64,000 nucleotides of DNA from CAWBQO01 sp963790965. GTDB lineage: Bacteria; Bacteroidota; Rhodothermia; Rhodothermales; DASSAV01. This document shows positions 18,431 to 28,700 of this stretch, in pieces. Location of the stretch: NCBI GenBank assembly GCA_963790965.1, contig CAWBQO010000006.1, forward strand, positions 310,001-374,000. Reading direction: 5' to 3'. The position numbers were made by a program, and so were the translations under genes. Within the stretch, counting starts at the first letter, position 1, and the number at the start of each line of letters is the position of its first letter. Under the pieces are notes generated by a model. It was not told the origin of the DNA. It saw only the letters and a list, made by a program, of their open reading frames with translations, and made no database searches.

Positions 18431-20134
18431 ATGTCCGACACGAATAGACCACTGAACACCTACAGCCGCCGCCTGACGCAGCCACTCACGCAGGGCATCT
18501 CGCAGGCAATGCTCCTCGCCACCGGCATGACGGAGGCGGATTTCGACAAGCCGCAAGTTGGCATCGCGAGCAACTGGTGGGAGGGCAACCCGTGCAATAT
18601 GCACCTGAATCGCCTTTCTGAAAGCGTCAAAGAAGGCACACGGCAGGCCGGGCTGGTCGGCCTTCGCTTTAACACGATCGGCGTCTCGGACGGCATCAGC
18701 ATGGGCACTGACGGCATGAGCTATTCGCTCCAGTCGCGAGACCTGATCGCCGATTCCATCGAAACCGTCGTTGCCGCGCAGTTCTACGACGCCGTCGTCA
18801 CCATCCCCGGTTGCGACAAGAACATGCCGGGTTGCATGATCGCCATGGGAAGGCTGAACCGGCCGGGACTCATGGTTTACGGCGGCACCATCATGGCCGG
18901 GTGCGCCCGGATAGAGGGCGAGGAGCGGGTGCTGGACGTGATCTCCGCCGCCCAGGCGTACGGCGAGTATATCGCCGGCACCATCACCGATGATCAGCGC
19001 CGGGAGGTTATTCGGCACGCCTGCCCGGGCGCGGGCGCATGCGGCGGCATGTACACGGCCAACACGATGGCTTCGGCTATCGAGGCGCTCGGGATGTCGC
19101 TGCCCTATTCGTCGTCCTCCCCGGCGGAGAGCCGCGAGAAAGAAGCCGAATGCGTGGAGGCCGGACGCGCGGTTCGGAAGCTGCTCGAGCGGGATCTCAA
19201 ACCGCGCGACATCATGACGCGCGCCGCCTTCGAGAACGCCATGGTCGTCGTCATGGCCCTCGGCGGCTCAACGAACGCCGTGCTTCACCTCATCGCGATG
19301 GCGCGCGCCGTCGGCGTGCCGCTCGAACCTATGGACTTCCAGCGCGTGAGCGACCGCGTGCCGCTCCTTGCCGATTTCAAGCCGAGCGGCCGCTACGTCA
19401 TGGCCGACCTGCACGCCGTCGGCGGAACGCCGGCCGTGATGAAATACCTGCTTGCCGAAGAGTTGATCGACGGCTCCTGCATGACCGTGACCGGCCGAAC
19501 CATCGCCGAGAACCTGTCTGATCTTCCCGGCCTCTCGGAAGGACAGTCCATCGTGCAGCCGGTCGAGAAGCCGCTCAAGGCCACCGGCCACTTGAAGGTG
19601 CTCTACGGCAACCTGGCGCCGCAAGGCTCGGTCGCTAAGATCACGGGTAAGGAAGGCACGCGGTTCTCCGGCCCCGCCCGCGTCTACGACCGCGAAGAAG
19701 GGATGCTGGCCGGCCTCGAGCGGGGGGAGATCCGCAAGGGCGATGTGGTCGTGATTCGCTACGAAGGTCCGAAAGGCGGACCCGGAATGCCCGAGATGCT
19801 CACGCCGACGTCCGCCATCATGGGCGCGGGGCTTGGCAAAGACGTCGCGCTCATCACGGACGGGCGGTTCAGCGGCGGCTCCCACGGCTTCATCATCGGG
19901 CACATTTGTCCGGAGGCGCAGGACGGCGGCCCGATTGCGCTCCTGCAGGACGGCGACCGTATTCACATCGACGCCGAAGCGAACACCATCGAGGTGGCGC
20001 TCACGGAAGACGAACTCGCGCGGCGCAAGGCCCTCTGGACCTCTCCCCCGCCGGCAGCCGAACGCGGGACGCTCGCCAAATACATTCGCCTCGTCCGCCC
20101 CGCCAGCGAGGGCTGCGTTACGGACGAGGCGTAG
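18431..20134 (+). CDS. ilvD: Dihydroxy-acid dehydratase
   Basis: Converts 2,3-dihydroxy-3-methylbutanoate and its isoleucine-pathway analogue to the 2-oxo acids in branched-chain amino acid synthesis. The 567-residue length is typical. The cluster cysteines lie in EGNPCNMHLNR, TIPGCDKNMPGCMIAM and ACPGAGACGGMYTANTM. C-terminal motifs GPKGGPGMPEML and TDGRFSGGSHGFIIGHI are intact. The ATG at 18431 begins MSDTNRPLNTYSRR. No other ilv or leu gene is nearby, so ilvD is isolated here. Confidence 0.97.
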   Translation: MSDTNRPLNTYSRRLTQPLTQGISQAMLLATGMTEADFDKPQVGIASNWWEGNPCNMHLNRLSESVKEGTRQAGLVGLRFNTIGVSDGISMGTDGMSYSLQSRDLIADSIETVVAAQFYDAVVTIPGCDKNMPGCMIAMGRLNRPGLMVYGGTIMAGCARIEGEERVLDVISAAQAYGEYIAGTITDDQRREVIRHACPGAGACGGMYTANTMASAIEALGMSLPYSSSSPAESREKEAECVEAGRAVRKLLERDLKPRDIMTRAAFENAMVVVMALGGSTNAVLHLIAMARAVGVPLEPMDFQRVSDRVPLLADFKPSGRYVMADLHAVGGTPAVMKYLLAEELIDGSCMTVTGRTIAENLSDLPGLSEGQSIVQPVEKPLKATGHLKVLYGNLAPQGSVAKITGKEGTRFSGPARVYDREEGMLAGLERGEIRKGDVVVIRYEGPKGGPGMPEMLTPTSAIMGAGLGKDVALITDGRFSGGSHGFIIGHICPEAQDGGPIALLQDGDRIHIDAEANTIEVALTEDELARRKALWTSPPPAAERGTLAKYIRLVRPASEGCVTDEA

Positions 20135-20162
20135 GCGGGCCGCGAAAGCCGGTTCGTCGCCT

Positions 20163-20657
20163 CTACGGACGGCGCACCGGCACCTGAAGCGCGCGTTCTT
20201 CACCGCTTCTGAAATGAAGCGTCACGGGGACTTCCTCGCCCTCGCGCAGGTCTCGCGTAAGCTCGATGAGCATGATGTGCGTGCCGCCCGGCTGAAGGGT
20301 GACGGATTCTCCGGCGGGTATCTCAATCGCATCCGTCTGCCGCATCCGCGCCACGCCCTCTTCGATCTCCGTCGTGTGCATCTCCACCGCGCGCGCAATC
20401 GGGGTCGAGCCGCCGATGATGTATTCGGCTTCCACTCCGCTGTTTCGGAACTCGGCGTAAAGGGCGGTTGACGTGAGGGCGTTCGTGTCCGGCGAGACTT
20501 CCGCCGGTCGAATCCAGGCGTCTTCCACGGCGACGCCCCCCACCGGCCCGGGTGCAGGCTTGTCGCCGCCGCACGCGGATACGATGAGCAGCATGACAAA
20601 GGTTGCGGAGAGGAGCAGGGGGTGTCCGGTACGTTTCATAGAGGTCTGGTTTGTCAT
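20163..20657 (-). CDS. PCuAC-family periplasmic copper chaperone
   Basis: A 164-residue lipoprotein-type copper(I) chaperone. The lipobox is LLIVSAC, with Cys near residue 29. The metal site follows the family pattern: His/Met in AVEMHTTEIEEGVARMR and His-x-Met in GGTHIMLIEL. The ATG at 20657 overlaps the SCO1 stop codon as ATGA, a sign of translational coupling; an internal ATG at 20639 is a less supported start. Together with SCO1 it should deliver copper to the CuA site of cytochrome oxidase in the periplasm. Confidence 0.92.
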   Translation of the reverse strand: MTNQTSMKRTGHPLLLSATFVMLLIVSACGGDKPAPGPVGGVAVEDAWIRPAEVSPDTNALTSTALYAEFRNSGVEAEYIIGGSTPIARAVEMHTTEIEEGVARMRQTDAIEIPAGESVTLQPGGTHIMLIELTRDLREGEEVPVTLHFRSGEERALQVPVRRP

Positions 20658-21259
20658 TTAAGAAGTGCTTTCAAGTCGGCGGCCATTTCGTCGCCGGTGA
20701 TGCCAAAGGGCCACATCAGAACGATGTCGCCGTTGCGGTCGAGCACCATTGTGGTCGCCGTATGATCGACGAGGTAGCCCGTCGCGTCGGAGCCTTCCTG
20801 CCGCGCGTGGAAGATGCCCATACGTGAAGCAATGGCGTTGATGGAGTCGGGAGGTCCGGTAAGGCCGACGAAGTCCTTTTGAAACCCGGAGGCAAACTGC
20901 TTCATCCGCTCCGGCGAGTCGCGTTCGGGATCAACGGAGACAAAGAGGACCTGCACGTCCTCGGTCTCGTCGCCAAGCACTGAAAAAGCGTTCTTCAGGT
21001 TCGCCATCGTGGTCGGGCACACGTCCGGGCAGAAGGTGTAGCCAAAGAAGAGCACGACGAGCTTGCCTTCGAAATCGTCCAGCGACACCGGCCCTTCGGC
21101 CGACACGAGCGTAAAGTCCGACACCGGCAGCGGCGGGTTGATGTAGGACCCGTGGAGCGCGGGCGCAGAGGCGATGCGCCCGGCGAAAAGAAACGCCAGG
21201 AGCGCTGCAAGCACGATGCCGAGTGCAACGCCGATCAGCACGAGTTTGGTACGGGACAT
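20654..21259 (-). CDS. SCO1/SenC copper-delivery protein
   Basis: A 201-residue membrane-anchored thioredoxin-fold protein for CuA assembly in cytochrome c oxidase. An N-terminal anchor (LVLIGVALGIVLAALLAFLF) precedes the copper site: CPDVCP near residues 76-81 in YTFCPDVCPTTMANL, and the conserved His in LVDHTATTMVLD near 165. All copper ligands are present. It is the second gene of a three-gene operon, between a cysteine-less SCO-like protein and PCuAC, with a 4-base overlap to the latter. Confidence 0.95.
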   Translation of the reverse strand: MSRTKLVLIGVALGIVLAALLAFLFAGRIASAPALHGSYINPPLPVSDFTLVSAEGPVSLDDFEGKLVVLFFGYTFCPDVCPTTMANLKNAFSVLGDETEDVQVLFVSVDPERDSPERMKQFASGFQKDFVGLTGPPDSINAIASRMGIFHARQEGSDATGYLVDHTATTMVLDRNGDIVLMWPFGITGDEMAADLKALLK

Positions 21260-21280
21260 GGAGAACCTTCGCTTATTTAG

Positions 21281-21952
21281 CTATCCTCTCGGAACGGAAT
21301 AGCAGCTGAACAGGTGGGCGGCCTCATAGGCGTACCGGGACGGTCCGGTTGCGGCCTGTGCTTCGCGCACGATCGACTCGAGGTTGCGGACGAGATCAGA
21401 GGCGTCCGGCAACCCAAAGCGGTAAACTGCCCGAACGATTCCCATCCCATCTACGATCACGAAAGTCGGATCGTAGCGAAACGAACCGTCCGGCATCGCC
21501 TCGTAGTAGGTCCCAAACCCGTCGCGGACGACCGTCTGCAACGTCTGGGCGTCGGCACCGGCAAACGTCCAGACGCTGTCGGTGCGCGTCTCGCGGGCCG
21601 CGCGGCGGAGGGCGCTCGTGTCGGCCGCGCCGAGGGTCAGTGTCACGAGGCGGACGGGTACGCCGCCGGTGTACGTCTCTTTCAGCTCCTCCCGCACCCT
21701 GCGCATGACGCCGCGTGTGGCGCGCGGACCTTCTTCTTCGCCGGGCGGCGCAAAGGTGTAGAGGACGATCTTGCCGCGCATGTCCTCGCTCGTGAGCCGT
21801 GCGCCGTCGTCGGCGAGGAGCGACCAACCGGGCGCGAGGGCAAGCCGGGGCAGCACTTCCATGTTCAGCAGCGCCATATACCCGACGAAGCCGCCCACGA
21901 CAATCAGGCCGAGCACGCCCAGCCCATACGCCATCCACCGATCCTTCTGCAT
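21281..21952 (-). CDS. SCO/thioredoxin-like membrane protein lacking the CXXXC site
   Basis: About 223 residues from the ATG at 21952 (MQKDRWMAYGLGVLGLIVVG), giving an immediate membrane anchor; the longer frame to 22057 adds an unlikely leader. The fold pattern resembles SCO: KIVLYTFAPPGEEEGPRATRG sits where CPDVCP should be, followed by VRLVTLTLG and FVIVDGMGIVRAVYRF. Neither copper cysteine is present, and the position of the SCO1 His is not obvious. It directly precedes SCO1 (21-base gap). I infer a structural or partner role in oxidase assembly rather than copper binding. Confidence 0.75.
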   Translation of the reverse strand: MQKDRWMAYGLGVLGLIVVGGFVGYMALLNMEVLPRLALAPGWSLLADDGARLTSEDMRGKIVLYTFAPPGEEEGPRATRGVMRRVREELKETYTGGVPVRLVTLTLGAADTSALRRAARETRTDSVWTFAGADAQTLQTVVRDGFGTYYEAMPDGSFRYDPTFVIVDGMGIVRAVYRFGLPDASDLVRNLESIVREAQAATGPSRYAYEAAHLFSCYSVPRG

Positions 21953-22186
21953 CGAGCGATCCCTTGCATCAACAACAACTATCTTGCAAAGCCCCAATGC
22001 CCGGCCCTGTTCCCGTGTGCCGGGCACCGGACGAACAACCGCAACCCTCCCCGGCATCCCTCGCGTTCATCCTTGCTGCTGTCATTCTGTCATGCAGGGG
22101 CGCGTGGTATGCTTTTCGATCTCCATGCAAGCACGAGGCCGTCCGCGCGGCCGAAGGTCAAGCATTTACTTTATTGGCATAGAATT

Positions 22187-24820
22187 ATGAATCTACAGAA
22201 GTTTACGGTCAAAGCGCAGGAGGCGGTTCAGCGGGCGCTTGAAGTCGCCGCCTCGCGCAACCATCAGGGCGTCGAGCCGGCCCACCTTCTCTTTGCGTTC
22301 CTGCAGGAGGACGGCGGCGTGGCGCTGAGCCTTCTCAACAAACTCGGCGCGAATCGGAGTGCACTCGAGACCGAGGTGCAACTCGCCCTCGACAAGCTGC
22401 CCGTCGTGACGGGATCGAGTGTCTCGGGGCAATACGTCGCCAACGATCTGAAGAAGGTCTTCGACCGCGCCCTCGCCGAGGCCGAGTTGCTGAAGGACGA
22501 GTACGTTTCTTCCGAACACTTGCTGATCGCCCTCGCGGAGTCTCGCGAGCGCATCGGCGACGCGCTGCGGGCGCAGGGCGTTTCCAAGGAAAAGGTGCTC
22601 GGTGCTCTCCGCGACCTCCGGGGCAACCAGCGCGTAACCGATCAGCACGCCGAGGATCGCTACCAGTCCCTCCGGCGCTTCACGCGCGACCTCTGCGAAC
22701 TCGCCCGGCGGGGCAAGATCGACCCGGTTATCGGGCGGGATGAAGAAATCCGCCGTGTGCTTCAGATCCTCTCCCGGCGCACCAAGAACAACCCGGTGCT
22801 CGTCGGCGAGCCGGGTGTGGGCAAAACCGCCATCGCCGAAGGTCTCGCCATTCGCATCGTTCAGGGCGACGTGCCGGAGGGCCTAAAGGACAAGCACGTC
22901 CATGCCCTCGACATGGGCGCGCTCATCGCCGGAGCCAAGTATCGGGGCGAGTTCGAGGACCGCTTGAAGGCGGTCGTCAAAGAGGTTACCGAAGCCGACG
23001 GCGAGATCATCCTCTTCATCGACGAGATTCATACGCTTGTTGGCGCGGGCGCGGCCGAAGGCGCGATGGACGCGGCGAACATTCTGAAGCCGGCCCTCGC
23101 GCGCGGCGAACTGCGCGCCATCGGGGCCACCACGCTCGACGAGTACCGCAAGCACTTTGAAAAGGACAAAGCCCTCGAACGCCGCTTCCAGATGGTCTTC
23201 GTCGATGAGCCGAGCGTCGAGGACACAATCTCCATCCTTCGCGGCATCAAGGACAAGTACGAAGTACACCACGGCGTTCACATAACGGACGGGGCCATCG
23301 TGGCGGCCTCGGAGCTTAGCCACCGCTACATCGCCGACCGGTTTCTGCCCGACAAGGCCATCGACCTGATCGACGAGGCGGCCGCCCGCCTGCGTATCGA
23401 AATCGATTCGATGCCGGAGGAGCTTGATAATTTGGAGCGCCAGATCCGCCAGTTGGAGATCGAACGGGAAGCCGTCAAGCGCGACGAAAATGAAGAGAAG
23501 CTCTCTCGTATTGCTGAACAGCTCGCCAACCTTGAAGAACAGCGCACGGAGCTGCGCGCCCGCTGGGCACAGGAAAAGGACCTCATCCTCGAAATTCAGC
23601 GCGCCAAGGAGGAGATCGAATCCCTTCGGACCGAGTCGGAGAACCTGGAGCGCCGTGGCGATTACGGCGCGGTCGCGGAAATTCGGTACGGCCGTATTCC
23701 GAAGCTTGAACAGGACACCGCCGACGCCAACGCTAAGCTCGCAGACATTCAGAAGAACGGTGCCCTCCTGAAAGAAGTCATTGACGAGGAGGACATCGCG
23801 TCGATCGTATCGCGGTGGACGGGCGTGCCCGTCTCTCGGATGCTCGAAGGAGAGCGGTCAAAGCTGCTTCGGATGGAGGATGTGCTGGAGAAGCGCGTCG
23901 TCGGGCAGCCGGAGGCCGTGCAGGCGGTGTCGAACGCCGTTCGTCGCGGCCGCGCGGGGCTGCAGGAAGAAGGTCGGCCTATCGGCTCGTTCATCTTTCT
24001 CGGAACGACCGGTGTTGGCAAAACCGAACTGGCCAAGGCCCTTGCGGAGTTCTTGTTCAACGACGAGAACGCCATGGTGCGCATCGACATGAGCGAGTAC
24101 CAGGAGCGCCACACCGTTAGCCGCCTCGTGGGCGCGCCTCCGGGGTACGTGGGCTATGAAGAAGGCGGGCAGCTTACGGAGGCCGTTCGGCGCAAGCCGT
24201 ATTCCGTCGTGCTCCTCGACGAGATCGAGAAGGCACACTCGGAAGTTTTCAACGTGCTCCTCCAGGTGCTCGACGACGGGCGGCTTACCGACAATAAGGG
24301 CCGAACGGCGGACTTTCGCAACACCATCATCATTATGACGAGCAATCTGGGATCGGACATCATCCGAGACCGCATGGACGCAGTCGACGGCGACCTTTCG
24401 GAGGCGGCTGAAGAGCGGCTGAAGACGGAGTTGATGAACATGCTCAAGCAGAAGCTTCGCCCCGAGTTCTTGAACCGAATCGACGAGATCGTCCTGTTCC
24501 GTCCGCTGGGGCGCGAGCAAATCCGCGCGATCGTGGAGATACAGTTTGCCCGGATTCAGCGGATGGCGCAGCGAAACCATGACGTGCACCTCAGCCTGTC
24601 CGACGAGGCGAAAGACTGGCTTTCCGAGCGCGGGTTCGATCCGGTCTATGGCGCACGGCCGCTCAAGCGCGTGCTTCAGCGGGAGATTGCAAACAAACTG
24701 GCCGAAGAAATCCTGTCAGGCTGGGTCGAGGACGGCGCGACGATCCAGATCGAACTCGCAGATGCCAAGTCCGGCTTGCTGTTCGAGAATACCGGCCGCA
24801 CGGACACGGTTGCCCTGTAG
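22187..24820 (+). CDS. clpB: ATP-dependent disaggregase ClpB
   Basis: A Hsp100 chaperone of about 877 residues that extracts proteins from aggregates with the DnaK system. The N domain (MNLQKFTVKAQEAVQRALE) is followed by NBD1 with Walker A GEPGVGKTA (about residues 206-214) and Walker B FIDEIHTLVG. The Glu/Arg-rich middle coiled coil (about 400-520) identifies ClpB rather than ClpA or ClpC. NBD2 has GTTGVGKTE (about 605) and LLDEIEKAH. No ClpP-binding IGF loop was seen. The ATG at 22187 is chosen because the frame upstream is antisense to the SCO-like gene. Confidence 0.96.
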   Translation: MNLQKFTVKAQEAVQRALEVAASRNHQGVEPAHLLFAFLQEDGGVALSLLNKLGANRSALETEVQLALDKLPVVTGSSVSGQYVANDLKKVFDRALAEAELLKDEYVSSEHLLIALAESRERIGDALRAQGVSKEKVLGALRDLRGNQRVTDQHAEDRYQSLRRFTRDLCELARRGKIDPVIGRDEEIRRVLQILSRRTKNNPVLVGEPGVGKTAIAEGLAIRIVQGDVPEGLKDKHVHALDMGALIAGAKYRGEFEDRLKAVVKEVTEADGEIILFIDEIHTLVGAGAAEGAMDAANILKPALARGELRAIGATTLDEYRKHFEKDKALERRFQMVFVDEPSVEDTISILRGIKDKYEVHHGVHITDGAIVAASELSHRYIADRFLPDKAIDLIDEAAARLRIEIDSMPEELDNLERQIRQLEIEREAVKRDENEEKLSRIAEQLANLEEQRTELRARWAQEKDLILEIQRAKEEIESLRTESENLERRGDYGAVAEIRYGRIPKLEQDTADANAKLADIQKNGALLKEVIDEEDIASIVSRWTGVPVSRMLEGERSKLLRMEDVLEKRVVGQPEAVQAVSNAVRRGRAGLQEEGRPIGSFIFLGTTGVGKTELAKALAEFLFNDENAMVRIDMSEYQERHTVSRLVGAPPGYVGYEEGGQLTEAVRRKPYSVVLLDEIEKAHSEVFNVLLQVLDDGRLTDNKGRTADFRNTIIIMTSNLGSDIIRDRMDAVDGDLSEAAEERLKTELMNMLKQKLRPEFLNRIDEIVLFRPLGREQIRAIVEIQFARIQRMAQRNHDVHLSLSDEAKDWLSERGFDPVYGARPLKRVLQREIANKLAEEILSGWVEDGATIQIELADAKSGLLFENTGRTDTVAL

Positions 24821-24849
24821 CGTCTCCGCAAGCCGATGCCGCAGCAAGG

Positions 24850-24882
24850 AGGGCGCAGCGTTTTTGCCGCTGCGCCCTTTTT
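24850..24882 (+). terminator. Rho-independent terminator of clpB
   Basis: A perfect 11-pair stem, AGGGCGCAGCG with CGCTGCGCCCT around a seven-base loop, is followed by TTTT. It begins 29 bases after the clpB stop. The following ~260 bases to 25146 form the leader of the receiver gene, with AT-rich sequence around 24915-24950 (including TATAAT at 24923) that may hold its promoter. Confidence 0.9.
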
Positions 24883-25145
24883 ATGCGCATACCTGCGTAC
24901 GACTTGCGCACTTTAATCCGTTTATAATGAACATTTTGTGAAGTATTTTGTAACTTCCTTTTGAACAGTAGCGTAACGGCCCCTACCGCAACCGAGCGGG
25001 GATTCTTCTTACAGGGCGGTGGTCCAGTAGGAAGCCTTTCACCGAGCGGAAGCCGCGGATTTCCTGCCGCCGAGACTCCCGCTCTTCTCTTCCTGTAAAT
25101 CTCGCTGGTCCTTCGAACGCATGGACTTGCGGATACGGAAACACA

Positions 25146-25691
25146 ATGCAGCCTGAAATCTACCCGGTTTCCGCGCGTGGCAGCGAGCGCACCAAGAAGC
25201 CGACCCGCGTTTTTGTCGCCGATGAACATCCTATCATCGCCGCCGCCCTGCGGTGCCTGTGCGGTAAAGAGGCGGATCTTGCATACACCGGCTCGGCAAC
25301 GACCCTCGCCGCGCTCCGGAAGTCTCTCGACGACCTGAAGCCGGATGTGCTGGTCGTCGACCTCTGCCTCGGGGAGGAGGACGTCCTTTCCGCCCTGCCC
25401 GAGCTGCGCAAGAGGCACCGCCGGATGAAGATCGTCGTCTTTTCGCGCTACGATGCGGGTCTTTTTGCGGGGCGTTCGATGCGGGCCGGCGCGTCGGCCT
25501 ACGTGTCCAAGAGCGATCCGACGTGCATGGTTGCCGAGGCCGTCCGCTCGGTTCGGGATGGCAACATCTACTTCCCCGTGTCCTCGCCGGACCCGTACCG
25601 CCTCGTCACGCAGGGAGAGGAATGGACGATGCTCCCCTTTGAACCGGGTAGCCCGAGCGCTCCTTCGCCCTTTCTCGCCACACTCACTTAG
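25146..25691 (+). CDS. Response-regulator receiver protein without output domain
   Basis: A 181-residue protein with a NarL-like receiver domain: acidic residues in FVADEHP, phosphoacceptor Asp in VLVVDLCLGEED (about residue 71), and conserved Lys in YVSKSD (about 121). NarL-type linkers normally lead to a LuxR helix-turn-helix, but here the C-terminal 45 residues are short, Pro-rich and lack one. No histidine kinase is adjacent. It ends 75 bases before smc on the same strand. Confidence 0.85.
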   Translation: MQPEIYPVSARGSERTKKPTRVFVADEHPIIAAALRCLCGKEADLAYTGSATTLAALRKSLDDLKPDVLVVDLCLGEEDVLSALPELRKRHRRMKIVVFSRYDAGLFAGRSMRAGASAYVSKSDPTCMVAEAVRSVRDGNIYFPVSSPDPYRLVTQGEEWTMLPFEPGSPSAPSPFLATLT

Positions 25692-25766
25692 CAGCAGCCG
25701 GGCGGATCCTCGAGCGGCGGCGTGTATTCAACCTGCGTAACAGGATGGATACAAGCAGCCGGGCGG

Positions 25767-28700
25767 ATGTACCTCAGCAGGTTAGAAATACACGGCTTCA
25801 AGAGCTTTGCGGAACGCACGGTGCTGGACTTTGGCCCCGGCGTCACAGCCATCGTGGGGCCGAATGGCTGCGGCAAATCGAACGTGGTGGACGCCGTCCG
25901 CTGGGTGATCGGCGAACAGCGCGCGCGGGTGCTTCGCTCGGAGAAGATGGACAACGTCATCTTCAATGGCACGGCGCGTAAGAAGCCGCTCGGCATGTCT
26001 GAAGTGCTGCTCACGGTGGAAAACAACCGGGGCGTCCTGCCGGTCGAGTACACGGAAGTCACCCTCGTAAGGAGGCTCTTCCGCAGCGGAGAATCCGAGT
26101 ATTTGCTGAACGGCGTTCGGTGCCGTCTGCAGGACGTGCAGGACCTCTTCATGGATACCGGCATGGGGGCCGGCGCGTACTCGGTGATCGAGCTGAAGAT
26201 GGTCGAGGAGATCCTGTCGGAGAACGCGCAGGACCGGCGGCGACTCTTCGAGGAAGCGGCAGGCGTCACCAAGTATAAACTTCGCCGAAAACAGGCACTC
26301 GGAAGGCTCGAAAGCACACAGGCCGACCTCGTTCGCTTGACCGACCTCACGAGTGAAATCGACCGGCAGGTCCGCCTTCTGACGCGGCAGGCGGAGAAGG
26401 CAACCCGTTATCGCGATCTGGAGGAACGCCTCCGCGCGCTGGAGCTTGGCCTTGCAGAAGCGGAGTATGCGCGGCTGACGGTGCAAAAAGAGGCGCTTGA
26501 CACCGAGCTGCAATCCGTCCGCGCCCGCCTCTCCCAGGCCGAGGCGGCATCGGCAGAGGGGGAGGCCCGGGCCGAAAGGCTTCGTTTTTCGCTGCGGGAT
26601 GCAGAGACAAAAGCGGCGAGCGAAGCTGATCGCGCCGGCAAACAGCGCGAACGGCGGCTTGCAAATGAAGCCGAGACCCGCCTCGTCGCCGAGCGTCTGC
26701 GCGCGATGGAGCGCGACCGGGCGCGGCTGGGGCAAGAAGCGGCGCAGGCGGAGGATCGAAGGCGGAGTCTTGCCCTCACGCTCGAACACGTCTCGCTTGA
26801 AGCGAAAGATGCCGAACCGGCGGCAGTCGAGTCGAGTCGCGCCGAAGCCGCCGCGCGAACGGAGGCCCGGGCGGCGGAGGAGGCGGTGACCGCCGCACGC
26901 CAGGCACTATCAGCGGCCCGGACGCAGGAGCAAGAGGCGACTGACCGCGCCACGGCGCTGCGCCGCAAGGTCGACCGGCTTGCCGCCCGGATCGACTTGC
27001 TCGAACGGGAGGCGGGGCGGCAGGAAGCGGAAGGCGAAGCGGCTGAGGAGCACATTGCCGCTCTGGAAGAGGCCGTTCGCCGGGAAGGTCGACAGCTTGA
27101 CGACGCCCGGGCGCGGCAGGCCATGGCAGGGAGCGGGCTGGCCGCTTTAAACGCGCAGCGGCAAGAACGGCGTGCGGCGCTGCAGAGTGCCCAAGAGAAG
27201 TTGAGGGGCCTGGAGCGCCGGAGGGACGCCCTCGCCGCCGAGATCCGCGTTCTCAAGAGCGTCGTCTACTCGTACGATTCGTTCTCGGACGCCGTGCAGT
27301 TTCTTGCCTCGGCGAACCCTGAGTTGCGCACTGTGGCTGACCTCATTTCCACCGACGCAGCGTTTCGTCCTGCGCTCGACGCGGCCCTTGGAGCGCTCTC
27401 CTCCGCCATTATCGTCGCAACTGAAGCCGAAGCCGCCGCCGCAATCTCCCGCTTGAAACAGGAAGAAAAGGGACAGGCGACGTTCGTCATCTTGAGCCGA
27501 CTGGTAGGCGGCCCCGCACCTGCTGAAGCTGCGCAATCACGCGTTCCTTTGCCCTCGGGTACCCGTCCGCTGAGGGAGATCGTCCGCACGGCGGGAACGG
27601 CATACGAGCCGCTGGCGGACGCGCTCGTCGCCGGCTGGGCGCTGGTGGAGCGCATAGACGACTTCGATGCCACAGGCTGGGAGGCGGGCAGCCGGATCGT
27701 CGACGTGACGGGTGCCTGGATGGACCGAAAGGGCCTTCGCCACGACGGCAGCGCCGTCCACGCCGCGCCCGGCACGGTGGACCGGATGGACCGCCGCGCC
27801 CAACTGGAAGCTGTCGCCGAAGAGAACGAACGGCTGGAAAAAGAAGCCGCACGGCAGTTGGAGACCGTTGGCGCATTGCAGTCCGAAGTGGCGGCGCTCG
27901 ATGTTGAGGGGGCGCAAAGAACACTTGCCGAGACGGAACGCGCGGTGGTTCAGGCGGAGAAAGCGCAAGATCGGGCGCAGATGGCATTGCGATCGGCCGC
28001 CGACCTGCTGGCGGGACTGGACGCGCGGCTCCATGCGGGCCGCAACGAACGAGAGGCCGCGGCCGCAGAGCGCACAGACGAGGAACGTCGGCTTGCCAAT
28101 CTCGAAACCGACCTTGCCGGGAGAAAAGAGCAGCGGGAGGCGGCCGAAAGCCTGTTCGCCGAACGCGACGCGGCGCTCCGGCGGGCGTCGACCCGCGTCC
28201 ATGAGACCAACGTCGCGGCCGTGGAAGCGCGCAATCGCTTCGACAATGCGCGCCGCGAACAGGAGCGGCTGGCGCGGAGCCTGGAGGATCTTGAGCATCA
28301 GGCGCAGCGCCGGGAGGGTGCCATGACTGCCTTAACCGAAGCCGCCGAATCGGCCGGCGCAGAGGCTGAAGCGCTCGGGGAGGCGCACGCGGAACTCGTC
28401 CGGGCAGAGGCCCAGGTTGTGGAGGAGGCAAAAGAGGCGGACGCGGCGCTCGGCAGCGCGAGAAGCGAGGCCGAGCAGGCCGAGGGCGGCCTAAGAAGCT
28501 TGCGCCTGCAGCGGGAGGAGTATCAGCGGGAAGAACATCGGCTCGCGCTTCAGCTGGCGGGCATCGAGACGCGCATGGGGGATCTTGCGGCGCAGACCGA
28601 AGCTGACTTCGCCGTTGCGCTCAGCGAAAGGCGGTCCTCGCTGCCCCCCGATTTCATGGAAGCCGCAGCGCGGGCGGAGGTGCAGCAGATACGCGGAAAA

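Noticed and set aside
21314..22186. N-terminal 291-residue extension of ClpB
   Set aside because: It is antisense to the SCO-like gene; the conserved ClpB N domain starts at 22187.
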